DNA of 39,630 nt from Actinomycetota bacterium (GTDB lineage Bacteria; Actinomycetota; Acidimicrobiia; Acidimicrobiales; Poriferisodalaceae), in assembly GCA_002724355.1 (NCBI GenBank), contig PBOM01000056.1:16696-56325 (forward strand), given 5' to 3'. A program made the translations under genes and the position numbers. Of the stretch, positions 33,550 to 39,630 are shown piece by piece; within the stretch, counting starts at the first letter, position 1; the number at the start of each line of letters is the position of its first letter. The notes under the pieces are model-generated. The model was given only the letters and a program-made list of their open reading frames with translations, had not been told where the DNA came from and did not search any database.

Positions 33550-33593
33550 GCGTCCCTTCAAAAGCTCTTGACTCATGATCTTAAAGGGGACGC
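33550..33593. repeat. Imperfect inverted repeat before the phosphodiesterase gene
   Basis: In the 109-base gap between rluD and the phosphodiesterase, GCGTCCCTT (33550-33558) pairs with AAAGGGGACGC (33583-33593) with one bulged G and a 24-base loop. There is no T-run after it on either strand, so it is not a standard terminator. Possible leader structure or operator. Confidence 0.35.
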
Positions 33594-33635
33594 TAGCCAC
33601 AACTTCTTGTGCGGAGGGCTGGTGCAAGATAAATC

Positions 33636-34577
33636 TCATTCGGGATCACCGACACCCCGATTTTGCTCCCTGAAGGCCGCTAGGGCGGATTCGAAATCGT
33701 CCGGAGGTTCAGAAGTAAACCGCATAGCTTCTCCTGATGTGGGGTGGGTGAACGCGAGCTCAGCGGCATGGAGAAGAGGGCGTCCGATTTCAAACGGATC
33801 CGGCTTTCCGTAGGCAGAATCTCCCAAAACTGGTGTACCTATTGCTTGCAGATGCACGCGAATCTGATGTGTTCGACCTGTATCCAGAACGCATCGCAGC
33901 AGGGATGCGGGGATGGGATTCTTCCAGGTTTCCAAGACCTCATAATGCGTTTTAGCTTCGCGACCTCCTTGTGTGACAGTCATTTTCGTTCGAGCGCGCC
34001 GGCTACGCCCAATGGGTGCATCAACTGTCCCACGGGGCGCTTCAGGAGAACCACCAACCAGCGTTAGGTAACTTCGATGAATTTCTCTCGCTGACAAGGC
34101 CTCAGTGAGGTCGTGTAACGCCTCGTTAGTTCTGGCACAGAGCAACAGGCCACTGGTGTCACGGTCGAGGCGGTGAACTATTCCAGGTCGCTCCTGGGGT
34201 CCCACATTTGCGATTTCAGGGTAACGAGCAAGCAGTCCGTGAGCCAAGGTGCCGCCGGCGCGCCCGGCACCCGGATGAACCACTAACCCAACCGGTTTAT
34301 TTACCACGAAGAGACAATCGTCCTCATACACCACATCAAATTGGACAGTTGGATCCCCCACAAGCGCGACCACTTCAGATTCACTCTTGGGAACCTCCAC
34401 CTCGATTTGGTCGCCTTTGGATACGCGGAAAGAACCATTCGTCACGGACTTTTCGTTGTGGAGTATTTTGCCCTCAGAGATTAAGTCAGCAATGACACTG
34501 CGACTCAGCCCAGTCATCAGAGCTGCTACGCGGTCGACTCGCTCACCATCGAGGGCGTTGGGAATCTCCTCATGCAC
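33636..34577 (-). CDS. rluD: 23S rRNA pseudouridine synthase RluD-like
   Basis: RluA-family pseudouridine synthase with an N-terminal S4 domain (RVDRVAALMTGLSRS to about residue 60) and the catalytic domain with Asp138 in GIVHRLDRDTSGLLL. Later RTHQIRVHLQAIGTPVLGD is diagnostic. The length of 313 residues is normal. Its ATG overlaps the lspA end by 8 bases, so lspA-rluD is coupled as in many bacteria. RluD is favoured over RluA or RluC by the S4 domain and by the lspA neighbour. Confidence 0.93.
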   Translation of the reverse strand: MHEEIPNALDGERVDRVAALMTGLSRSVIADLISEGKILHNEKSVTNGSFRVSKGDQIEVEVPKSESEVVALVGDPTVQFDVVYEDDCLFVVNKPVGLVVHPGAGRAGGTLAHGLLARYPEIANVGPQERPGIVHRLDRDTSGLLLCARTNEALHDLTEALSAREIHRSYLTLVGGSPEAPRGTVDAPIGRSRRARTKMTVTQGGREAKTHYEVLETWKNPIPASLLRCVLDTGRTHQIRVHLQAIGTPVLGDSAYGKPDPFEIGRPLLHAAELAFTHPTSGEAMRFTSEPPDDFESALAAFREQNRGVGDPE

Positions 34578-35058
34578 TGCTCTCGCCCTCTCGTTGTTCT
34601 ATCCACATCCTCAAACTAAGAGCGATCACTCCGATCACGATCGCAGCGTCGGCAAGGTTGAAAACGGGCCAAAATTGTAGGTCGATAAAGTCAACGACCG
34701 CTCCACGCCCCCATCTCGGTGATCGAAAGGCTCTATCAAGAAGATTGCCTGACGCGCCTCCCAGAACGAATCCAAGTGCCATGGTTGCCAATTGGCCAGA
34801 GAACCGAGTTCTGACCTTCCAGAGAACGACCATGACCCCGAGAGCGATAACCCCGAGAATGGGACCTAGGCCTTGCCCGGTGCTGAACGCGAAACCCGTG
34901 TTCGAAGTGAGGTGAAACTGAAGTTTCCAGACAATCCCGATGGTTCTGTCGTCTAGGGCATTGACGGCCCACGACTTAGTCAACTGGTCTAGAGCAGCAA
35001 CCAATAACGCTATAAGTGCGATCGAGTTTCCCGATGGCACCTTACGAAGAGCAGCCAC
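34570..35058 (-). CDS. lspA: Lipoprotein signal peptidase (SPase II)
   Basis: Membrane aspartyl protease that removes prolipoprotein signal peptides. Four membrane helices are apparent. Catalytic aspartates are Asp123 in AVVDFIDLQFW and Asp137 in FNLADAAIVIG, with GGASGNLLDR before them and SNTGFAF earlier. GTG at 35058 (162 residues) is chosen because it lies 4 bases after the DksA-like stop; an open frame continues to 35112 within that gene. Substrates may include the cytochrome c lipoprotein at 5445. Confidence 0.94.
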   Translation of the reverse strand: MAALRKVPSGNSIALIALLVAALDQLTKSWAVNALDDRTIGIVWKLQFHLTSNTGFAFSTGQGLGPILGVIALGVMVVLWKVRTRFSGQLATMALGFVLGGASGNLLDRAFRSPRWGRGAVVDFIDLQFWPVFNLADAAIVIGVIALSLRMWIEQREGESSA

Positions 35059-35062
35059 GGGG

Positions 35063-35647
35063 TCACCGCCACGACATGCCGGTGGCTTTCTCCTCAACTC
35101 GTTTGTCCGCATGAGGAATAGCCTCTAGGCGTTCTTTAGGTATGGGAAGTCCAGATACAACGCTTATGCCGTATGTGTCCTTTTTGATGCGTTCCAACGC
35201 ATCATCAATTTCTTGAATCGCCTCTCTCGCCTGGGCAGAAAGTTGCAGATCTCGATCCCGTTCAACGGCTATCGAATCGCCCTCTCCTGACTCTTCATCG
35301 AATTGCACGTCCCCTGGCTCCCGGTCTCTCGCGAGCTGGTCGGCCTCTGCCTCTAAAAACTCTGCATGTTGGGTATAGCGGCCTCTCTCTGCGAGAAGAG
35401 CTTCACGCTGTTTTTTGAGCCACTCAGCGCTAAAACGCGCTTTAGCCGAAGTCTTCTTCTTGTCAACTGCCTTCTTCTTCGCAGGAGCCTTCTTCTTCGC
35501 AGGAGCCTTCTTCTTGGCCACTGTCTTCTTCTTCGCAGGAGCCTTCTTCTTGGCCACTGCCTTCTTCTTCGCAGGAGCCTTCTTCTTCGCAGGAGCCTTC
35601 TTCTTGGCCACTGCCTTCTTCTTCGCTACTGCCTTCTTCTTCGCCAT
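35063..35647 (-). CDS. DksA/TraR-like protein with lysine-rich repeats and no zinc cysteines
   Basis: 194 residues in two parts. Residues 2-67 are eleven six-residue units of the AKKKAP/AKKKAV kind, strongly basic as in histone-like tails. Residues 70-194 resemble the DksA coiled coil (LKKQREALLAERGRYTQHAEF, then DLQLSAQAREAIQEIDDAL) and the C-terminal domain (DTYGISVVSGLPIPKERL), but all four zinc cysteines are absent. It is coupled to lspA. A similar gene stands between ileS and lspA in Streptomyces (from memory). RNA polymerase or DNA binding is inferred. Confidence 0.8.
   Translation of the reverse strand: MAKKKAVAKKKAVAKKKAPAKKKAPAKKKAVAKKKAPAKKKTVAKKKAPAKKKAPAKKKAVDKKKTSAKARFSAEWLKKQREALLAERGRYTQHAEFLEAEADQLARDREPGDVQFDEESGEGDSIAVERDRDLQLSAQAREAIQEIDDALERIKKDTYGISVVSGLPIPKERLEAIPHADKRVEEKATGMSWR
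35447..35644. repeat. 18-bp tandem repeats encoding AKKKAP/AKKKAV
   Basis: Eleven in-frame units of 18 bases inside the DksA-like gene. Most units share TTCTTCTT plus GGCCAC or CGCAGGAGC, so neighbouring copies are nearly identical. Copy-number change by slippage would keep the frame. Confidence 0.85.
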
Positions 35648-35686
35648 AACTCACCTGCCGAATAGTCGTGTTCGAAAAGGTGTCGC

Positions 35687-35692
35687 ATCATA
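35687..35692 (-). promoter_or_regulatory. -10 box of the DksA-like gene
   Basis: Minus-strand TATGAT, a good -10 hexamer, about 40 bases before the ATG. With an AGGTGA ribosome site close to the start, this unit (DksA-like, lspA, rluD) would have a normal leader. No clear -35. Confidence 0.4.
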
Positions 35693-35763
35693 GCCTTCCG
35701 GGGTCGTTTAACGGCGGACCATCTCAAGAAGCGTTAAATAACAGGCAAACAAATTCCAGACGG

Positions 35764-35769
35764 TAGCTT
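35764..35769 (+). promoter_or_regulatory. ileS: -10 box of ileS
   Basis: TAGCTT, the same hexamer as before mshD and the VIT gene. Transcription would begin at about 35776, leaving a leader of some 24 bases with AGGA before the ATG at 35800. A TTG at 35776 sits exactly at the leaderless position. No T-box elements are visible in the 150-base gap. Confidence 0.4.
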
Positions 35770-35799
35770 GAATGGTTGCATGGCAGATCAGGACGACTC

Positions 35800-38700
35800 A
35801 TGAGCACTGCAGACAACACTCCCTACCCCCGAGTGCCCAACCGGGCAGATTTCCCTGCTATCGAGCGCTCTGTACTCGACCGTTGGAACAAAGAGGGAAC
35901 TTTCAAGCAATCAATAAGCTCTCGACCCAATGACGACGAATATGTGTTCTACGACGGACCGCCATTCGCAAACGGACTTCCGCATCACGGGCACCTATTG
36001 ACCGGCTATGTGAAAGACGTGGTACCCCGATACCAAACAATGCTCGGCAAACGCGTTGACCGCCGTTTTGGCTGGGATTGTCACGGTTTACCAGCCGAGA
36101 TGGAAACCGAACAAGAATTAGGAGTCTCTGGAAGAGCAGCTATCACCGAATTCGGGATCGAAACCTTCAACGCCAGCTGTAGGGAATCAGTACTGAAATA
36201 CACCTCAGAATGGCAAGAAACTGTCACGCGCCAAGCCCGATGGGTCGATTTCGATAACGATTACAAGACCATGGACCTCTCCTACATGGAATCGGTCATG
36301 TGGGCCTTCAAACAGCTGTGGGACAAAGGACTCATTTACAAAGCATTCCGGGTAATGCCCTACTCCTGGGGAGCCGAAACACCTCTATCGAACTTCGAGA
36401 TTCGCCTAGATGACGCAACGCGCCCTAGGCAAGATCCAGCGATCACTGTCTGGTTTCAACTCAAAGAAGAAGAAGCAGCAGAGTTTTCGGCAGGGCTACC
36501 GACTCGATTGCTGGCCTGGACCACTACGCCCTGGACTCTGCCTTCGAACTTAGCTCTAGCAGTTGGACCAGAAATTGAATACGTACTCGTCGAAGCACTC
36601 AACGCACGTTGGATCCTCAGTTCGGATTGCCTAGAAAAGTACTCCGAGCAGCTACCTGACTATCAAACGATCCAAACCCTGCCCGGCTCGTCTTTAGTTG
36701 GACTCCATTACGAACCAATTTTTGATTTCTTTGCTGAGAGAGACGACGCCTTCCGTGTTCTCGCTGCCGATTTTGTCGACACATCCGAAGGCACAGGGGT
36801 AGTACATATGGCACCCGGCTTCGGCGAAGACGATCAGCTAGTTTGCGAAGCCAACAAAATCGAGATCCGCGATGCTGTCCCTGTAGACGATCAGGGAAGA
36901 TTCACGGACAGAGTCAACAACTGGTCCAACCAAAATGTCTTCGATGCAAACCCACAGATAATTCAACACCTGAAAGATCTAGGAAAAGTTCTGCGTCACG
37001 ATACCTACGAACACAACTACCCACATTGCTGGCGCACAGACACTCCAATTATCTACAAAGCAATATCATCCTGGTACGTCGAAGTCACAAAGATCCGTTC
37101 ACGGCTGCAAGAAATCAACCAAGAAATCAACTGGGTTCCCGATCATGTCAAAGACGGACGGTTCGGACAGTGGTTAGCCGGCGCACGAGACTGGTCCATC
37201 AGCCGCAACCGTTTCTGGGGATCTCCGATACCAGTCTGGGTCAGCGATAACCCTGACTATCCACGAACCGACGTCTACGGCAGCCTTGACGAACTAGAAG
37301 CGGATTTCGGAGTGAGGCCTGATGACCTTCATCGTCCATTCATCGATGATCTCACGAGACCAAACCCCGACGACCCTTCGGGCAACAGCACCATGCGGCG
37401 CGTTCCGGAAGTCCTCGACTGTTGGTTTGAATCTGGCTCCATGCCATTCGCGCAGGTTCATTATCCCTTCGAAAACAAACAATGGTTCGAGGAACATTTC
37501 CCCGCTGATTTCATAGTCGAATACATCAATCAGACCCGGGGGTGGTTCTACACACTGCATGTCTTAGCTGGAGCGCTATTCGATCGACCAGCTTTTCAGA
37601 ACGTAATTTGTCACGGAATCCTCCTGGCAGAAGATGGCAATAAGCTGTCCAAAAGGCTCAGAAACTACACCGAACCGACAGAGATCTTTGATTCGCAGGG
37701 CTCAGATGCCCTTCGCTGGTACTTGATGTCAACAAACATCGTTCGGGGTGGCGATACACGAATATCGGACGCCGGAATCGACGATGTAACGAGGCAAGTT
37801 CTCATCCCGATATGGAACGCCTATTCTTTTTTTACTCTCTACGCAAATGTCGATCATCATCAGGCAGTACCCAGAGTCGACTCGAAACATCTCTTAGATC
37901 GCTACCTATTAGCCAAGACACGATCTCTCATAGCCAACACCACCTTGGCGTTAGACGCGTACGACCTTCCGGGTGCTGCGAACGAAATTCAATTGTTTAT
38001 CGACGCCCTAAATAATTGGTACATACGACGCTCGAGAGACCGGTTCTGGGGGCCCGAGGGCGGCGGCCAAGGAGACCCTGACGCATACGACACTCTTTAC
38101 ACCGTGTTGACTATCTTCACCCGAATTGCTGCTCCGTTTCTTCCTATGGTCATGGACGAAATTTACGGAGGTCTCACAAATGGTGAGAGCGTTCACTTAG
38201 CATCCTGGCCAAGCGTTGAAGAGTTGCCAGAGGACTCAGATCTAGTTCACCGAATGGACCAGATAAGAGAAGCAGCGTCAACGGCCCTCCGACTGAGAGA
38301 AGACGCTGGACTTCGGGTGCGGCTACCTTTGACATCGGTCACAGTTGCTGGAAAACGCGCGTCAGAGCTCAACGAGGTTTCCGACCTTCTTGCTGAAGAG
38401 ATCAACGTTCATAGGGTCGTTTTGACTGACGAGATAGGCGATTCCGCAACAATGACTTTAAAGCCCAACGGAAATGTTCTTGGGCCCCGGCTCGGGTCTG
38501 ACGTTCAAAAGGTTTTTGTCGCAGCGAAAGAAGGAAGCTGGACTTCCCTGGAGGGCAACCGCGTGGAAATCGCTGGCCACATACTCGAATCCCACGAGTA
38601 CGACATGGCTTTAGAGCCCTCTGACCCTGCGACTACCGCTTCTCTCAAGTCCAACGATGCAGTAGTGATTCTGGACACCAAGGTAACTCCGGAGCTTGAG

Positions 38701-38922
38701 GCGGAAGGCTCGGCTCGCGACTTAATTAGAACAATCCAGCAGGCAAGAAAAGAAGCTGACCTTGAAGTAACAGAACGAATCACAGTCGAAGTGAGCTGGT
38801 CCCCGAAAGATATTGACGCGATTAAGAAGCATGAACCGGTTGTCATGGCTGCCGTCTTGGCAAATCAAATTTCTTGGCTGCCAGGCAATGATGAGCCAAT
38901 GGTGCTACTCGCTAAGTCCTAG
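35800..38922 (+). CDS. ileS: Isoleucyl-tRNA synthetase, type 2 (IleS2-like)
   Basis: Class I synthetase of 1040 residues charging tRNA-Ile. The HIGH motif is PFANGLPHHGHLLTGY and the KMSKS motif is DGNKLSKRLRNY; both have the eukaryote-like type 2 form, which is usually insensitive to mupirocin (family knowledge). The CP1 editing domain shows AWTTTPWTLPSNLALAVG and GTGVVHMAPGFGEDD, and the C-terminal anticodon domain is complete. ATG at 35800 with AGGA upstream is preferred to TTG at 35776. It is divergent from the DksA-like gene. Confidence 0.96.
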   Translation: MSTADNTPYPRVPNRADFPAIERSVLDRWNKEGTFKQSISSRPNDDEYVFYDGPPFANGLPHHGHLLTGYVKDVVPRYQTMLGKRVDRRFGWDCHGLPAEMETEQELGVSGRAAITEFGIETFNASCRESVLKYTSEWQETVTRQARWVDFDNDYKTMDLSYMESVMWAFKQLWDKGLIYKAFRVMPYSWGAETPLSNFEIRLDDATRPRQDPAITVWFQLKEEEAAEFSAGLPTRLLAWTTTPWTLPSNLALAVGPEIEYVLVEALNARWILSSDCLEKYSEQLPDYQTIQTLPGSSLVGLHYEPIFDFFAERDDAFRVLAADFVDTSEGTGVVHMAPGFGEDDQLVCEANKIEIRDAVPVDDQGRFTDRVNNWSNQNVFDANPQIIQHLKDLGKVLRHDTYEHNYPHCWRTDTPIIYKAISSWYVEVTKIRSRLQEINQEINWVPDHVKDGRFGQWLAGARDWSISRNRFWGSPIPVWVSDNPDYPRTDVYGSLDELEADFGVRPDDLHRPFIDDLTRPNPDDPSGNSTMRRVPEVLDCWFESGSMPFAQVHYPFENKQWFEEHFPADFIVEYINQTRGWFYTLHVLAGALFDRPAFQNVICHGILLAEDGNKLSKRLRNYTEPTEIFDSQGSDALRWYLMSTNIVRGGDTRISDAGIDDVTRQVLIPIWNAYSFFTLYANVDHHQAVPRVDSKHLLDRYLLAKTRSLIANTTLALDAYDLPGAANEIQLFIDALNNWYIRRSRDRFWGPEGGGQGDPDAYDTLYTVLTIFTRIAAPFLPMVMDEIYGGLTNGESVHLASWPSVEELPEDSDLVHRMDQIREAASTALRLREDAGLRVRLPLTSVTVAGKRASELNEVSDLLAEEINVHRVVLTDEIGDSATMTLKPNGNVLGPRLGSDVQKVFVAAKEGSWTSLEGNRVEIAGHILESHEYDMALEPSDPATTASLKSNDAVVILDTKVTPELEAEGSARDLIRTIQQARKEADLEVTERITVEVSWSPKDIDAIKKHEPVVMAAVLANQISWLPGNDEPMVLLAKS

Positions 38923-38924
38923 CG
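38910..38924. terminator. Weak hairpin at the ileS end
   Basis: CGCTA and TAGCG (5-base arms, 5-base loop) overlap the ileS stop codon and are followed by CTTTAT. It could end ileS transcription, facing the convergent gene, but it is short and the T-run is poor. Confidence 0.25.
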
Positions 38925-38930
38925 CTTTAT

Positions 38931-39630
38931 CTACTTACCCTCTAACGGCTGTTGCCGCTGCAAAGCAGAGAAGAACGGGTCATCGATTTCTTCTCCGGAA
39001 CCAATTTCTGTTTTCAGGCGGGGAGTCGCATCAACCGCAGGTTGATCATTTCGCGTTTCGTCGATAACAGCAACGCCTTCGACCATTGTTGTGGCCGGAT
39101 GCTGGTCAGGGGGACCGTCCGGGCGGCCACTTAGATCTCTGGCAATTTCCCCCAAGGCCCGTCGACGAGTTTCTATCAGGTCCGCCAACTGGTCGGCATC
39201 GCTACGCCTCGCAGCGATTCGCGCTTCTAGCTCCAACAATTCTTCTTCTAAGTCTGACTTACGAGCCCAGGCCTCAGTCGTAGCTAGCTCAGACGAAGAC
39301 ACCACCAGAACGTCAGCTAAAAGATCTGCTACTTGTTCCCTCGCCGCGGCGACGGCATCTTCTACAACATCCTCAGCGGTTTCTTGAGCAAGAGCTATCA
39401 GCTGCGCAATCCGATCAATCTCTATTTTCGTTGCGCCAATTGCAACAGCGACCCGTTCCTGATCGGTCCGACCGTCGCTTTCCACTCTGGGTGCTGTGGC
39501 TAGTGCTTCTTGGATGCTCTCAACTGCGTCAAGGCGCCCGTCGTGGACTTGAATCCCTTCCTGGTCGCCGTTTTGGTTTATTCGAGCTTCCGTAGCTATT
39601 AGCCGGTCAGCCACGTCGTCTAGCCGCGAC
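38931..39630 (-). CDS. Coiled-coil protein, truncated by the window edge
   Basis: The frame is open through the window end, so the N-terminus is missing; GTG at 39614 is the first possible start inside. At least 230 residues are seen. About residues 20-170 are acidic and alanine-rich with heptad-like spacing (LIALAQETAEDVVEDAV, DLEEELLELEARIAARRSD), indicating long coiled coils. The tail is less ordered and ends LQRQQPLEGK. This composition and its place near ileS suggest a DivIVA- or ATP-synthase-b-like protein, but no diagnostic motif is visible. Confidence 0.65.
   Translation of the reverse strand, partial: SRLDDVADRLIATEARINQNGDQEGIQVHDGRLDAVESIQEALATAPRVESDGRTDQERVAVAIGATKIEIDRIAQLIALAQETAEDVVEDAVAAAREQVADLLADVLVVSSSELATTEAWARKSDLEEELLELEARIAARRSDADQLADLIETRRRALGEIARDLSGRPDGPPDQHPATTMVEGVAVIDETRNDQPAVDATPRLKTEIGSGEEIDDPFFSALQRQQPLEGK

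Noticed and set aside
35447-35644. CRISPR-like array
   Set aside because: The repeats are contiguous 18-base units without spacers and are in frame inside a coding gene.
35415-35693. Plus-strand open frame encoding repeated FFFAGA units, like a membrane peptide
   Set aside because: It is the antisense reading of the lysine repeats of the DksA-like gene; the hydrophobic pattern follows from the repeated AAG codons.
35648-35799. T-box riboswitch before ileS
   Set aside because: The gap has no T-box core consensus and no terminator or sequestering hairpin that I can see. The promoter leaves only about 24 bases of leader.
1-39630. Mobile elements, prophage or defence system
   Set aside because: No transposase, integrase, phage or restriction/toxin gene was recognised, and no long terminal repeats were seen; the genes are almost all housekeeping.

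Overview
The window looks like a contiguous piece of chromosome from an actinobacterium, most plausibly a free-living, compact-genome member of the Acidimicrobiia or a relative. This is inferred from gene content and not from a marker tree. The evidence is a mycothiol synthase (MshD), a bacterial proteasome activator (Bpa) with a C-terminal HbYX motif, an F420-type luciferase-like oxidoreductase, menaquinone biosynthesis (MenA, MenG/UbiE), a type-2 IleRS, frequent GTG starts and many leaderless promoters. GC is moderate (about half) and genes are packed tightly: no gap exceeds about 150 bases, many starts overlap the preceding stop (ATGA/GTGA), and convergent genes overlap by up to 4 bases. 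I see no rRNA, tRNA, CRISPR array, insertion sequence, prophage or broken gene.

Layout. (1) 1-5394: type II fatty-acid synthesis. A biotinyl/lipoyl-like protein, FabH, FabG, ACP and FabF are on the plus strand; facing them on the minus strand are Bcp peroxiredoxin, FabZ and the AzlC/AzlD amino-acid exporter. (2) 5445-13412, minus strand: the tryptophan region. It starts with a GroES-like gene, then a fused TrpE-TrpG, YgfZ, a small ABM-fold protein, TrpC, TrpF, TrpB, TrpA, a HIT-like protein and a lipoprotein-type cytochrome c. TrpD is not here. (3) 13437-14718: an alpha/beta hydrolase (COG2945 type) facing a DUF1330 and DCC-thioredoxin-like pair. (4) 14821-21553, minus strand: the histidine operon hisD-hisC-hisB-hisH-hisA-hisF, ending in an overlapping acyl-CoA ligase. 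HisG, HisE and HisI are not here. (5) 21633-29416: mixed housekeeping genes in short, often divergent units (small coiled-coil protein, CitE-like lyase, endonuclease III, MshD, VIT-family transporter, RlmN, a small membrane protein, MaoC-type hydratase, MenG/UbiE, MenA, F420 oxidoreductase). (6) 29413-31777: an operon of a GNAT-like protein, a nitroreductase and an unrecognised protein. (7) 31857-39630: Bpa, a phosphodiesterase, RluD, LspA, a lysine-repeat DksA-like protein without zinc cysteines, IleRS, and the cut end of a coiled-coil protein.

The clearest regulatory signal, read directly from the sequence, is a TANNNT hexamer ending 6-8 bases before the start codon of most operon-leading genes. 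This is the layout of leaderless transcripts. It settles several start codons (hisD at 21553, trpB at 8138, bpa at 32387). At 13419-13428 the hexamer sits inside a perfect 10-bp palindrome and appears to serve two divergent genes at once. No obviously new multi-gene system was found. The best leads are this symmetric promoter, the Cys-less lysine-repeat DksA-like protein, the GroES-headed trp operon, and the 29-32 kb operon with an unassigned protein.
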